Shown here in pieces: positions 1 through 10,000 of a stretch of 64,000 bases of DNA. The notes under the pieces are model-generated. The model had not been told where the DNA came from and made no database searches. It saw nothing but the letters and a program-made list of their open reading frames with translations. The stretch's first letter is position 1, and every line of letters starts with the position of its first letter. Source of the stretch: Aquibacillus sediminis (GTDB taxonomy: Bacteria > Bacillota > Bacilli > Bacillales > Amphibacillaceae); contig NZ_SZNM01000012.1 in NCBI RefSeq assembly GCF_005870085.1, forward strand, positions 48,085 through 112,084, in the 5' to 3' direction. Position numbers and translations under genes: made by a program.

Positions 1-143
1 TCCCATTGTTCATGTCGTATCGTACAATTACCCTTGTTTCGGTACACTTTCATTATAATTTTCTTAGATTTTAAAAAAAGGCCACAGTTCCTCTATATGC
101 AACAAATCAAAAATTAATTGAATAAATTTTCTAAAAATTATTA

Positions 144-157
144 AGAAAGCGTTATCA
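144..157. promoter_or_regulatory. cre-like site upstream of IclR gene
   Basis: The 14-mer agaaagcgttatca matches the CcpA operator consensus TGNAANCGNWNNCA at all fixed positions except the first base. It lies about 40-90 bases upstream of the possible IclR starts, where carbon catabolite control would act. This is a consensus match only; no clear promoter boxes were placed with confidence around it. Confidence 0.4.
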
Positions 158-193
158 AAAGGTTATTTATGTGCTATGGTTACTTAATAGATA

Positions 194-1033
194 ATGTTCC
201 TATATGTAGAACCAAAAAGTTTAGGGGGAGGTGTTTTTATCGCAAACAATAAGAGCAAACCACAAACTCTTTCTTCTGTTAGCAATGCACTACGAATTCT
301 AAAAAGCTTCTCAACATTTGAACCAACCAAAAAGGTGAGTGAGCTTTCTGAATCATTAGGCCTTGCCAAAAGTACAGTTAGTCGACTGCTTTCCACACTT
401 GCTAGTGAAGGATTTGTGATCAAAGATGATAAAACTGGGGCGTATCGATTAGGCATGTATGTCCTAACCCTTGGTGGAATTGTAACGAACAATTTGGAAA
501 TCCATAAAGAAGCAGCTCCGGTTCTTTATAAATTAGTAAACGATACTGGGGAAACGGCACACTTGGCGGTCATGGATGGATTAGACACGATTTACATTCA
601 TAAGGAAGAATGTAATAATCCAGTTCGTATCTTAACCCATTTAGGAAGAAGGAATCCCTCTTACTGTACTAGTTCAGGCAAGGTATTGCTTGCTTTTAAC
701 GAAACGAACGCCGTGGAAGAATTAATTGATCGTCGGTTAGTTGCCCATACCGAAAATAGTATTACCAACCCTAATCAATTAAGACAAGAACTGGAAACCA
801 TTCGTAGGCAAAACTATGCGGTAAGTACGGAAGAATTAACAGAAGGTACGAAATCTGTCGCAGCACCAATACGGGATTATACCGGAAAAGTCGTCTGCGC
901 AATTACCGTTGTAGGACCCATTCAGCGAATGAAGGATCATAAAATTCCGGAATTCGCCAAGAAGGTTATTGCAGCTGCCAAAGATGCCTCAGAGCGACTG
1001 GGCTATGATGAACGGTACTTTAAGCACCGCTAA
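194..1033 (+). CDS. IclR-family transcriptional regulator
   Basis: A one-component DNA-binding regulator of the IclR family. The N-terminal part (about residues 25-90) is a winged helix-turn-helix, with the recognition stretch SESLGLAKSTVSRLLSTL. Residues about 100-275 form the GAF-like effector domain typical of the family, including the conserved YCTSSGKVLLAF segment and a cysteine near the C-terminus (GKVVCAITVVGP). Length is normal. The start is unclear: the ATG at 194 has no ribosome site, whereas a strong one (GGGGGAGG, 224-231) lies inside the frame, seven bases before an ATC codon at 239 where the homologous region of the protein would begin. The gene stands alone and converges on the nup operon. 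Ligand and targets cannot be told. Confidence 0.9.
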   Translation: MFLYVEPKSLGGGVFIANNKSKPQTLSSVSNALRILKSFSTFEPTKKVSELSESLGLAKSTVSRLLSTLASEGFVIKDDKTGAYRLGMYVLTLGGIVTNNLEIHKEAAPVLYKLVNDTGETAHLAVMDGLDTIYIHKEECNNPVRILTHLGRRNPSYCTSSGKVLLAFNETNAVEELIDRRLVAHTENSITNPNQLRQELETIRRQNYAVSTEELTEGTKSVAAPIRDYTGKVVCAITVVGPIQRMKDHKIPEFAKKVIAAAKDASERLGYDERYFKHR

Positions 1034-1161
1034 TGTTAGTATTACGAAAACGACAAAGGGGTAGCTGGTATGGTGGTATTGGTAGAGCTACTGCACAGCT
1101 ACATCATTCGTAAACTGGTTCACTAAAACATGTTGATGGTGGAGTATATACAGATTAAGAA

Positions 1162-1200
1162 AGATGCATTTAAAGGTGCCTAGCACCTTTAAATGCATCT
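1162..1200. repeat. perfect 18-bp inverted repeat
   Basis: Two 18-base arms (agatgcatttaaaggtgc and its exact complement) surround a 3-base loop, between the convergent ends of the IclR gene and nupQ. There is no T-run on either side, so it is not a classical terminator. The inner AAAGGTGC..GCACCTTT core resembles dispersed palindromes elsewhere in the window, for example at 16911-16972. Confidence 0.75.
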
Positions 1201-1220
1201 CCACTGATGGATGTATTCTT

Positions 1221-2174
1221 TTACCTACTTCCTTTAATATATGGTTCTCCGTTTGCTCGTGGAGCCTCGGCACGTCCAATAAATCCTGCTAAGGCAAGAA
1301 TGGTTAGGACATAAGGCGCGATTAACAAGAACACCTGTGGGATATTTTCTAGTAGTGGGATCCCCGCACTAACGACACTCAAGCTTTGAGCTAATCCGAA
1401 AAACAAGGCAGCTCCCATTGCACCAAGCGGATGCCATTTACCAAAAATAACTGCTGCTAAAGCCATAAACCCTTGTCCGACAATGGTTGCATGAGAAAAA
1501 TTGGAAACAATCGTAAGGGCGAATACGGATCCACCCAATCCACCGAAAGCACCGGACAGGATAACGGCAATATAGCGCATTTTCACTACTTTAATCCCAT
1601 TCGTATCAGCTGCCATTGGATGCTCTCCAACAGCTCGCAAACGTAATCCAAATGGTGTTTTGTATAGGACAAACCATGCAACAATAGCGAAAACAATCGC
1701 AATATATGACGTGACATAGATTCCTTCAAAGAAGATCGGACCAATGATAGGAATATCAGACAACATTGGAATACTAGTTGTATAGAACGGTTGATCCACC
1801 ATATCTGTTTGTCCTTTACCATACCAAACTTTTGTTAGATAAACCCCTATTCCTAAAGCGAGCATGTTGATCGCAACACCACTAACCACTTGATTGGCGT
1901 GAAAGGATACAGAGGCTATTGCATGAATTATGGAGAAGATGGCTCCAATGATCGTTGCGACTACGATAGATATCCAGGGTGTCCAGGAACCAAATACATC
2001 TGAAAAAGCAAGATTAAAAACAATACCTATAAAAGCACCCATTACCATAAGTCCTTCTAATCCAATATTGACAACACCGGATCTTTCACTAAATACTCCG
2101 CCTAAAGCTGTTAAAATAAGAGGTGCGGAATAGAACAGAACGGTAGGAATAATGGACTGTAAAGCATCAAACAT
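1221..2174 (-). CDS. nupQ: Nucleoside ABC transporter permease NupQ-like
   Basis: Second membrane subunit of a BmpA-type nucleoside importer (guanosine transporter NupNOPQ of Bacillus subtilis is the named relative). The 317-residue protein has about eight to ten hydrophobic segments and the family pattern near the N-terminus (PLILTALGGVFSERSGVVNI) and mid-protein (EHPMAADTNGI). The start ATG follows directly on the nupP stop, and its ribosome site AAGGAGGAG lies inside the end of nupP, indicating translational coupling. It is the last gene of nupN-nupO-nupP-nupQ. The family is well recognised; the exact substrate is inferred from the family and from the purine riboswitch upstream. Confidence 0.92.
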   Translation of the reverse strand: MFDALQSIIPTVLFYSAPLILTALGGVFSERSGVVNIGLEGLMVMGAFIGIVFNLAFSDVFGSWTPWISIVVATIIGAIFSIIHAIASVSFHANQVVSGVAINMLALGIGVYLTKVWYGKGQTDMVDQPFYTTSIPMLSDIPIIGPIFFEGIYVTSYIAIVFAIVAWFVLYKTPFGLRLRAVGEHPMAADTNGIKVVKMRYIAVILSGAFGGLGGSVFALTIVSNFSHATIVGQGFMALAAVIFGKWHPLGAMGAALFFGLAQSLSVVSAGIPLLENIPQVFLLIAPYVLTILALAGFIGRAEAPRANGEPYIKGSR

Positions 2175-3224
2175 TTAGTTCTCCTCCTTTTTAAAGCGAA
2201 GTATTGCCCAGCGAATCATGTAACTAGAAGCAACGAAAAAGATAATGAGAGCGATAATGATATCCACGAGCTCAGTAGGTACTCCCGCTGAGGTAGGCAT
2301 TTCTCCCGCACCTTCTTTTAATGCCCCAAATAAAAGAGCCGCCAACACTACACCAAATGCATGATTTGACCCAAGTAGTGCCACCGCAATCCCATCGAAT
2401 CCAAGGTTAGTAAATCCTGACATAACAGAAATGGAACCATACGTACCAAGACCTTCCATTGCACCAGCTAGACCAGCAAACACACCAGCTAGAACCATGG
2501 ACAATGTGATATTCTTGCTAACGTTCATTCCTGAATAGTTCGAAGCATGTTGGTTAAAACCTACTGCTTTTAGTTCATATCCATATGTCGTACGTTGGAT
2601 AATAAACCACATAATAAAAGCAGCAAACAAAGCAATAAAAATGCCATAATGAACTCTAGAGTAAAATGTCAAACTTTGTAACCAAGCGGATGCTAAAGAT
2701 GCTGTCGCCGATATCGCTTCAGATGTCGTTTTTTGATCCGTCAAGACACTTCTAATAATCTCATTTGTCGTGTACAAGGCAATGTAATTCATCATAATCG
2801 TTACAATTACTTCGTGGACACCAAGTTTTGCTTTTAATAAACCTGGCAAAAATCCCCACAGACCACCAGCAAGAGCTCCTGTAAAGATAGCAAGTGGCAA
2901 ATGAATAATCATTGGTGCATCAACAACTAAGCCAATCCATACAGCAGCTAGCCAACCAACGATCACTTGACCTTCCGCACCAATATTAAAGAGACCCGTT
3001 TTAAAAGCAAAAGCAACAGCAAGCCCTGTTAAAATTAATGGGGTCGTTCTCCTAACCGTTTCACCTAGCGTATACATATCACCAAATGCACCATTCCACA
3101 ATGCGACATAACCCTTAATCGGATTATGGCCAGAACTCAACATAATGATGGCACCTACAATCAATCCAAGCAATACGGAAATAACAGGAACCAAAATTCC
3201 AAACATTTTATTATTCGTGGTCAT
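2175..3224 (-). CDS. nupP: Nucleoside ABC transporter permease NupP-like
   Basis: First membrane subunit of the nucleoside ABC importer, 349 residues with many transmembrane segments and the family stretch AFKTGLFNIGAEGQVIVG. The ATG ending at 3224 is chosen because AGGTGAG sits at proper distance; an in-frame GTG 12 bases upstream (3236) is possible but poorly placed. The gene begins 14 bases inside the end of nupO and abuts nupQ, so all three cytoplasmic-membrane subunits are translated as a tight unit. Together with NupQ it should form the translocation pore served by the NupO ATPase and the NupN lipoprotein. Confidence 0.92.
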   Translation of the reverse strand: MTTNNKMFGILVPVISVLLGLIVGAIIMLSSGHNPIKGYVALWNGAFGDMYTLGETVRRTTPLILTGLAVAFAFKTGLFNIGAEGQVIVGWLAAVWIGLVVDAPMIIHLPLAIFTGALAGGLWGFLPGLLKAKLGVHEVIVTIMMNYIALYTTNEIIRSVLTDQKTTSEAISATASLASAWLQSLTFYSRVHYGIFIALFAAFIMWFIIQRTTYGYELKAVGFNQHASNYSGMNVSKNITLSMVLAGVFAGLAGAMEGLGTYGSISVMSGFTNLGFDGIAVALLGSNHAFGVVLAALLFGALKEGAGEMPTSAGVPTELVDIIIALIIFFVASSYMIRWAILRFKKEEN

Positions 3225-4752
3225 GGCTATTCTCACCTGCCTTCACTTGACTACCAGCCATTAACAGCCCAAGCTCCTGTTCAGTCGTTTCTTCAGGTTT
3301 TACATTCGCGACAACCTTACCATCAAACATCACAGCAATCCTGTCACTAACATTCATAATCTCGTCAAGTTCGAAAGAGACCAGGAGAATTGCTTTCCCT
3401 TTATCCCGTTCTTCAATTAACTTCTTATGAATGAATTCAATTGCTCCAACATCAAGACCACGCGTTGGTTGAGCGGCAATAAGCAGATCTGGCGAACGAT
3501 CGACTTCTCGTCCAATGATCGCTTTCTGCTGATTTCCACCAGACAGCGCTCGTGCTTTTGTATAAGCACTTGGCGTACGGACATCATACTCATTAATGAC
3601 ATCCTTGGCTTTGCGAAAAATTTCATTATAATTTAACACTTTTGCTTTCGAGTACGGCTTCTTATAGTAAGTTTGTAAAACGATATTTTCACCTATCGAG
3701 TAATCTAACACGAGACCATATTTATGGCGATCCTGTGGTATATGACCTATACCACTTTCTGTTATTTTCCTCGGAGAAAGATTGGAAATTTCTTTGTTAT
3801 TTACCTTAATTGATCCCGAACTTGTTTTTGCTAACCCGGTGATTGCCTCAATCAGTTCAGACTGACCGTTTCCATCCACACCAGCTATACCAACTATTTC
3901 ACCTGCATGAACGTCTAAGTTTAACCCTTTGACTAACTCTACTTTTCTAGTATCTTTTACAAATAGATTGTCAATTGAAAGAACGTTATCCCCTGGTTTG
4001 GCTTCACTCTTCTCTGTTTTAAAATTCACTTCACGACCTACCATCAAGGATGCGAGTTCTGTCACATTGGTGTCGGAAACATTGACCGTTCCAATCCCCT
4101 GACCTTTACGAATAACCGTACATCTATCACAAACTTCCATTATTTCCTTCAATTTGTGTGTGATTAGAATGATAGATTTTCCCTCTTGGACAAGGGATTG
4201 CATAATGTCCATTAATTCACTAATCTCTTGCGGGGTTAAAACAGCCGTTGGTTCATCGAAAATTAAAACTTCAGCACCGCGATACAGTGTTTTCAATATT
4301 TCGACACGTTGTTGCATCCCTACTGAGATGTCACTTATTTTTGAGTCTGGATCAACCATTAGACCATAGCGATCAGATAATGCTTGAATCTCTTTTCTTG
4401 CCTTGGCAATATCGATCATCGCAAATTTATTAGTTGGTTCTTTTCCTAACACGATATTTTGCGTTACTGTAAACGGTTCGACTAGCATAAAGTGCTGATG
4501 GACCATGCCAATTCCTAAATCATTGGCAATGTTTGGATTCGTTATGTTAACAGTTTTGTCTTTCACACGAATCTCACCTTTTTCAGGTTGATATAAACCA
4601 AACAATACATTCATTAATGTTGATTTTCCTGCGCCATTCTCACCTAACAGCGCATGAATCTCTCCTTTTTTCAATTGGATTGTAATGTTATCATTTGCAA
4701 CAATCCCGGGAAACTCTTTCCTTATATTTAACATTTCGATCGCATACTCCAA
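3211..4752 (-). CDS. nupO: Nucleoside ABC transporter ATP-binding protein NupO-like
   Basis: A 513-residue ATPase with two fused ABC cassettes, as in the carbohydrate/nucleoside uptake class. The first half has Walker A GENGAGKS, signature SVGMQQRVEI and Walker B VLIFDEPT. The second half has the degenerate GVDGNGQS loop, signature LSGGNQQKAI, and AAQPTRG in place of the usual DEPT. This asymmetry is normal in the RbsA/YufO-type family. Translation starts at TTG (4750-4752) behind GAGGGTG; no better ATG exists. It is separated from nupN by a hairpin and a terminator-like stem (4904-5011), and overlaps nupP downstream. Confidence 0.93.
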   Translation of the reverse strand: MEYAIEMLNIRKEFPGIVANDNITIQLKKGEIHALLGENGAGKSTLMNVLFGLYQPEKGEIRVKDKTVNITNPNIANDLGIGMVHQHFMLVEPFTVTQNIVLGKEPTNKFAMIDIAKARKEIQALSDRYGLMVDPDSKISDISVGMQQRVEILKTLYRGAEVLIFDEPTAVLTPQEISELMDIMQSLVQEGKSIILITHKLKEIMEVCDRCTVIRKGQGIGTVNVSDTNVTELASLMVGREVNFKTEKSEAKPGDNVLSIDNLFVKDTRKVELVKGLNLDVHAGEIVGIAGVDGNGQSELIEAITGLAKTSSGSIKVNNKEISNLSPRKITESGIGHIPQDRHKYGLVLDYSIGENIVLQTYYKKPYSKAKVLNYNEIFRKAKDVINEYDVRTPSAYTKARALSGGNQQKAIIGREVDRSPDLLIAAQPTRGLDVGAIEFIHKKLIEERDKGKAILLVSFELDEIMNVSDRIAVMFDGKVVANVKPEETTEQELGLLMAGSQVKAGENSHDHE

Positions 4753-4903
4753 GTTTGTTCACCCTCTTTATATAAGACTTGCATTTATTTCGGTACAACC
4801 GTCCGTAAGACTCCCACTTTTAAAACATGAAATAAAATGAAATCGATATGGTTAAGTGGAAGTAAACTTTTCGCTCTCACCCTGATTTGTTCAGACTTCA
4901 CTT

Positions 4904-4964
4904 AAATAAAAATCACCAACGGAAGAAGGCTTCTCTTCTACCCTCTTTCGTTGAAGATTTTTTA
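4904..4964. terminator. bidirectional terminator-like stem between nupN and nupO
   Basis: A 13-pair stem with one mismatch (caacggaag... against ...ctttcgttg, 4917-4953) has T-rich tracts on both exits. On the minus strand it would reduce read-through from nupN into nupO-P-Q, giving more binding protein than membrane parts, a common need in such systems. The role is inferred. Confidence 0.55.
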
Positions 4965-4980
4965 TTAGATCCTTACATGA

Positions 4981-5011
4981 AGTAGAGAAGGCTACTATAG
5001 CCTTCTCTACT
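4981..5011 (-). other. intercistronic 14-bp perfect hairpin after nupN
   Basis: The arms agtagagaaggcta and tagccttctctact surround a 3-base loop and start six bases after the nupN stop codon. No T-run follows on the minus strand, so a 3'-end stabilising or processing stem is more likely than a terminator. Confidence 0.6.
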
Positions 5012-5016
5012 TTTGG

Positions 5017-6144
5017 TTATAACGAGTCCACATAAGCCTCTAATTCTTCTATTGTTTGTGGTACTTCCACTTCACCGTTAAGAATTTCTTCTTCCCAATC
5101 TTTAACAGTGGAGATGATTTCTTCTGTCATTGCTTCTTCATTTGTGGTAGCAACACGTATCCCGTTTTCTTCTAAACCGTATTCTAATTGTTCGCCTTCA
5201 GGGAATTCTCCATTCATTCCTCTGTTTATTACATCTTGAACCGCTACATCTACACGTTTTACCATGGAAGTTAACGTTACATTATGTTCGCCAATTTGAC
5301 CTTCTTCATACTGGTCACGGTCTACACCGATTACCCAAATGGCACGTTCAGGTTCATTTTGCTTAATATCTTTGGCTTGGTTAAACACGCCATTTCCTGT
5401 TCCACCAGATGAATGGTAAATGACATCCACACCACTATCATACATGTTTGTTGCGATTAATTTACCTTTTGCAGGGTCTGTAAATGACTCCGCATATTGC
5501 ACATCCACTTCAATGTCTGGATTGATAGATTTAACACCTGCTGTGAATCCTGATTCGAATTTCTTAATTAAAGGAGAGTTGATTCCTCCCACAAATCCAA
5601 CCTTTTCCGTTGTCGTTTTTAGAGCAGCAGCCACCCCTACTAAGAATGAGCCTTGATGTTCTTTAAACGTAATACTTGCAGCGTTTGGAGCATCCACCAC
5701 ATCATCAACGATTGCAAAATTCGTATTTGCAAACTGGTCTGCTGCTTTTTGAATATCTTTCTTTAATTTAAATCCAACACCATAAACTAGATCATAGTCG
5801 TCACGAACGAAACGGGTGATGTTAGGCATATAATCCGCTGTTTCATCTGACTGCGCATAGTCAAAACCTTCCCCTTTTGCTAAACCATTCTCTTCTCCCC
5901 AAGCTTTTATACCTTCCCAAGCCGATTGGTTAAATGATTTATCATCTACGCCACCTTCGTCTGTAACCATACCAACCTGATAATCTGTTGAAGTTTCTTC
6001 TGTTCCAGAAGTAGTGTTTCCACTTTCTTCTGTTCCTGCATTATTTTCTTCTTCCGTATTCTCTTCACTCGCTGTTCCACACGCTACTAGGAATAAACTT
6101 ATAGATAGAATGATACCAAAAAGTAAAAATTTACGATTTTTCAT
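5017..6144 (-). CDS. nupN: Nucleoside-binding BmpA-family lipoprotein NupN-like
   Basis: The extracellular substrate receptor of the ABC importer, anchored to the membrane by lipid. The start at 6144 follows GGAGGG and gives a typical signal peptide ending in the lipobox LVAC; a linker rich in Glu, Thr and Asn follows. The mature part is a BmpA/Med-type binding domain with the recognisable DEGGVDDKSFNQSAWEG near its N-terminus. About 375 residues, normal for the family. First gene of the operon; its long 5' leader carries a guanine-type riboswitch (6499-6575) and a terminator, so expression should fall when guanine is abundant. An upstream in-frame ATG (6183) lacks a ribosome site. Confidence 0.94.
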   Translation of the reverse strand: MKNRKFLLFGIILSISLFLVACGTASEENTEEENNAGTEESGNTTSGTEETSTDYQVGMVTDEGGVDDKSFNQSAWEGIKAWGEENGLAKGEGFDYAQSDETADYMPNITRFVRDDYDLVYGVGFKLKKDIQKAADQFANTNFAIVDDVVDAPNAASITFKEHQGSFLVGVAAALKTTTEKVGFVGGINSPLIKKFESGFTAGVKSINPDIEVDVQYAESFTDPAKGKLIATNMYDSGVDVIYHSSGGTGNGVFNQAKDIKQNEPERAIWVIGVDRDQYEEGQIGEHNVTLTSMVKRVDVAVQDVINRGMNGEFPEGEQLEYGLEENGIRVATTNEEAMTEEIISTVKDWEEEILNGEVEVPQTIEELEAYVDSL

Positions 6145-6294
6145 CGTTTTCCCTCCTATTTCTTTTAAAAATGATATATACATTAACTTTGTATAAACTA
6201 ATTTGATTTCATCGTTTTTTCACACGTGTATATCATCTACAATCTTCTATGCTCCCCCTATTCCTATCGATGTCTTGTTTTCATATAATCCTAT

Positions 6295-6352
6295 AGAAAA
6301 AAAGAAGCTCAAAATACATGCTCACTATGTGAAAGCATATATTTCGAGCTTC
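6295..6352 (-). terminator. riboswitch expression-platform terminator for nup operon
   Basis: On the minus strand GAAGCTCGAAATATATGCT pairs with AGCATGTATTTTGAGCTTC, followed by CTTTTTTTC. An alternative stem, TATTTCG (6360-6366) with CGAAATA (6340-6346), overlaps the 5' arm of the terminator and could serve as antiterminator. The switch to the aptamer lies through about 145 bases of intervening leader. Confidence 0.8.
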
Positions 6353-6498
6353 AATAGACCGAAATAAGATAAAAATCTATTAAACACACGACTCTTCGAC
6401 ATTTTTCGCCAAATCATCAAAAAAATCGGTGTTTAAATCTATACGATCGTCTGTTAATTGATAACTTCTGACCGTATAAAATAGTCTTTATCTAGACT

Positions 6499-6575
6499 CG
6501 CTTTCCATAGTCAGTTTATTTACGGTAAACTGGTAGAAACTTGCAGGCCATATCCCTGCGACTATATGAAAAAAC
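6499..6575 (-). ncRNA. Purine (guanine-class) riboswitch aptamer
   Basis: The minus strand shows every conserved block of the purine aptamer: P2 GCAGG/CCTGC with loop GATATGG, the junction AAGTTTCTACC, P3 AGTTTA/TAAACT with loop CCGTAAA, then GACTATGG closing P1 against TTTCAT. The specificity base (equivalent to position 74 of the xpt aptamer) is C in GACTA, which indicates guanine/hypoxanthine rather than adenine. It precedes the nucleoside transporter operon and a terminator, so ligand binding should switch transcription off. Confidence 0.93.
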
Positions 6576-6595
6576 TATTATTAAATTCGTATTTT

Positions 6596-6623
6596 AGTAT
6601 ATCACTCATTCCTAATAATGCAA
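6596..6623 (-). promoter_or_regulatory. sigma-A promoter of the nup riboswitch leader
   Basis: On the minus strand TTGCAT (6618-6623) and TATACT (6596-6601) are 16 bases apart, placing the transcript start near 6589, just upstream of the riboswitch P1 stem. Consensus match only. Confidence 0.6.
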
Positions 6624-6867
6624 AGATTTTTTTATAAAAACTAAGGTGGATTGTTACACCAAACCTCTCAAACACTTGTCATAACTGAAAAAAAGCCTTC
6701 TTATATAAAAAACAACCTTATATCCTAATTCCTATTTTGAAACAATTTATAAATTTGCATTTTCCGAAAACGCAAACATTTAATAGTTTCGTTCGTTAAT
6801 CGTTCGTTTTATCAAGGGAAGGAAGTCTCTTACATGATCGTAACAAGTACCGCATAAAGAAATAGAT

Positions 6868-6906
6868 CTGGTACTCTAAAGGACATCTGTCCATTTAACG
6901 TACCAG
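6868..6906. repeat. small palindrome with CTGGTAC/GTACCAG arms
   Basis: The arms CTGGTAC and GTACCAG enclose a GGACATCTGTCC dyad. It belongs to the same GGTACCAGGTAC-like palindrome type as 16911-16972. The remaining 6624-6960 stretch holds no gene that I can support. Confidence 0.5.
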
Positions 6907-6983
6907 GTATTTTGTGAATCCAGTGAAACTATTAGTAATTCCATAAAAAACGGGGATTTCCGTATTATGCAATGACAAAGGGA

Positions 6984-7014
6984 CTGGGACAAGTGCCCTG
7001 TCCCCTTGTCCCAG
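6984..7014. repeat. GGGACA palindrome, copy 1
   Basis: The arms CTGGGACAAG and CTTGTCCCAG touch the stop codon of the helicase gene. It is a short version of the GGGACA repeats at 24526, 26668 and 28182. Confidence 0.65.
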
Positions 7015-10000
7015 TTAACTCAACAATTCTTGTATATCTTCTTCTGTTAATGTTGTTGTTTGTTTGTCATTTGGATCGATTACTTCTTCGATTAGATGTC
7101 GTTTTTTGTCTTGTAAGGCGTTCATTTTCTCTTCAATGGTTCCTTTGGCGACAAGCTTAATAACTTGAACGTCATGTTTTTGACCGATGCGATGGGCGCG
7201 GTCTGCTGCTTGTTCTTCAACGGCTGGATTCCACCAGCTATCGTAAAAAATAACGGTGTCTGCACCAGTGAGATTCAGTCCTGTCCCACCCGCTTTTAAG
7301 GAAATGAGAAACAAATCCCGCTCGCCTTGATTGTATCGATGACATAAGTCTACCCTTTCTTCTGATGCTGTTTGGCCATCCAAATAAAAATAAGGCAATC
7401 CTTGATAAGCTAATTCTTGTCCAATCAGCTGTAACATTTTCGTGAATTGAGAAAAAATTAAGACACGCCTACCAGCCTGTCTCGACTGTTCTATAATGCG
7501 TTTTAGTTGTTCAAACTTGGCTGATTTACCTTGATACCCATCGACAAACAATGCTGGATGACAACAGAGTTGACGAAGGCGTGTTAAACCAGCGAGAATT
7601 TTTATCCGATTTTTTCGGATTGTTTCTTGGTCCAAATGTTTAAACGTATCATGACGTAGCTTGGCCAAATAACTACTGTACAGTTTCTTTTGGCCTGGAA
7701 GCAGTTCGGCATAATCAATCGTTTCACTTTTCTTTGGTAATTCGCCCAATACATCTTCCTTGACCCTACGTAGCATAAATGGACGAATCCTTCTTGCAAT
7801 TTGTTTTTTCGTTAATTCACTGAACTCTCTTAAGCCTAGGAATAGTTCAGGGAACACAACATGAAAAATCGACCAAAGCTCTTCAAGTGCATTTTCCATT
7901 GGAGTACCAGTTAAAGCAAAACGATGATTCGCTTCAATTTTTTTGACGACACGAGCCGTTTGGGTTAAGGGATTTTTAAACAATTGGGCCTCATCAAAAA
8001 AGACGACATGGAATGTTTGGCTCTCATAGGCTTTACTGTCACTGCGTAGCAATGGATAACTCGTGATAACAACATCCACATCTGTCCATTGTTGTTGTAG
8101 TTTCCTTCGATTTGACTTATTCCCGTCCACAATCAGTGTCTTTATGTTTGGGGCAAATTTCGTGAACTCATGTTGCCAGTTATAGGTAACGGATGAAGGA
8201 CAGACAATTAATGCAGGTTGCTTCCGTTCACGTATGGTAGCCAGTTCAGATAACATAAACGCAATACTTTGAATCGTTTTTCCCAGCCCCATGTCGTCGG
8301 CAAGAATTCCTCCAAACCCGTAGCTAGCAAGAGATTTCATCCATTTAAACCCGTGTGCTTGATAAGGGCGTAATGTGTCTTTTAGGGGTTCTGGAATGGT
8401 AAACTCCAATTGTTCGGGATGGTTTAGGCCGGACAAAAACGTACGAAAAGATTGTTCTAGAGTGACGGTATCACTTTCCCCCATTCTGTTGAGGATTCGC
8501 AGTCCTTCTACGATCGGAACTTCAAATTGTTTTTCCAGTTCATCATCTTGAACAGGGACAGCTTGCAAGAACTGTTTTATTTCTTCCATTTCTTTTGTTT
8601 CCAAGGAGAGCAAGGCGCCATCTCTGAGGTGATAATATTTCCGCTTCTCTTCTAATGCAGCTAATACTTCCTTAATTTCTTGTTCCTTAATCCCATCCAT
8701 CTCGAACGTAAAATCTAGCCAATTGGTTCGTTCTTTTTTATGTTTTACTTTAATTTTAGGAAAAGTACTTTTTGGTGCGATCCGCATTCTTACTGCGGTT
8801 GTCGCATAGACATTTGTTAGCTTTTGTAATTTCGGTAGCTGATGGTATAAGAAATTATATTCTAATGCCTCATTTTGCAAAAAGTAGCCACTTTCGGTTT
8901 GGCTAAACTTGCTTTCCTCCATCAACTGCAGGATCTCTTCTTCTTTGGCCATGTCCCGAATAATCAAGGAACCTACTTGCATGTTGCGCTGATCCAGTGG
9001 GTTAATGATCACACTGTCGTAATGAAATTCTAGCCCAGCAAGCAAACGATTTTTGATACGGTCTACGTACAACTTTGCCTTTAGTGGTGTTTTTTGTAAT
9101 GTCTCGGAAATCTCCCCTGATAAATGAACTTCCCCCATTTTTCTTAACGATGGGACTAATCTTTCCATGTAATCCTTTAATTGGTGCGTCGGTATCGGAA
9201 TGACGTTTGTAGCTGAATTGTCGGTCATGCGTTTTAATTCATAGAGACGTTCTGCTTCTTGTTGGTTAACCCGCACCATTTTCCCATCATATAGGACGGT
9301 GTGATACGCTTTTAAAACTGCCATTTTGCTTAAACCAGCAATCGATAGGCTATATCCATTTTGGTTGTTTCCTGTAAATTCAAATGTTAATGGTAAAGCG
9401 TCATCGACTACTTGAAAAGGCAGCATACTTCCATTCCATTGCACATGTACCTGTGAGGCACGTAATAATAGGGGTTCTAGTCGATTCCAGGCGGAAGCAG
9501 GAATCAGGAGCAACTGTTTATTTTGACTGGTTTGGGTAGGCATTGCCCGCTGATACATTTTTTCATCCAACATGATCATAATCAGCTGCTTGAGAATGGC
9601 ATCCGTCGCTTCGTCAAAACAGTGTATTGCCGGATCGTATACAAACCCAGATGTAACCTCATGCTTGTTACCCTCTTTTACATTTTCAAGAAAGGCACGA
9701 ATAGCTAGGGCTGGATGTGTTGCTACCTGGAGTTCGATGCCAAGCATAGCCTGTTTCTTATCGTTGGTATCAACTTTACAGATAAACGTGATCGGCAAAA
9801 CTTGTCTGTTTTCAAAATGGCTTTGCTGACCACTTCCAGCAGTAGTTGGCTGCTCGAATAATTGCAGAATTCCTTCTGAAAGACCTCCGCTTGTGGTACG
9901 ATCGCGTGGCTCTACCTGTTGATGCTTGTCTTCTTGCTGATACTGCCAAGCAATTAATACCGCTGCAACATGCTGGCAATCTCTTTGATAAGAAGCGAGC

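Noticed and set aside
9523..9829. Plus-strand open frames inside the helicase gene
   Set aside because: They are antisense shadows of a clear SNF2 coding sequence.
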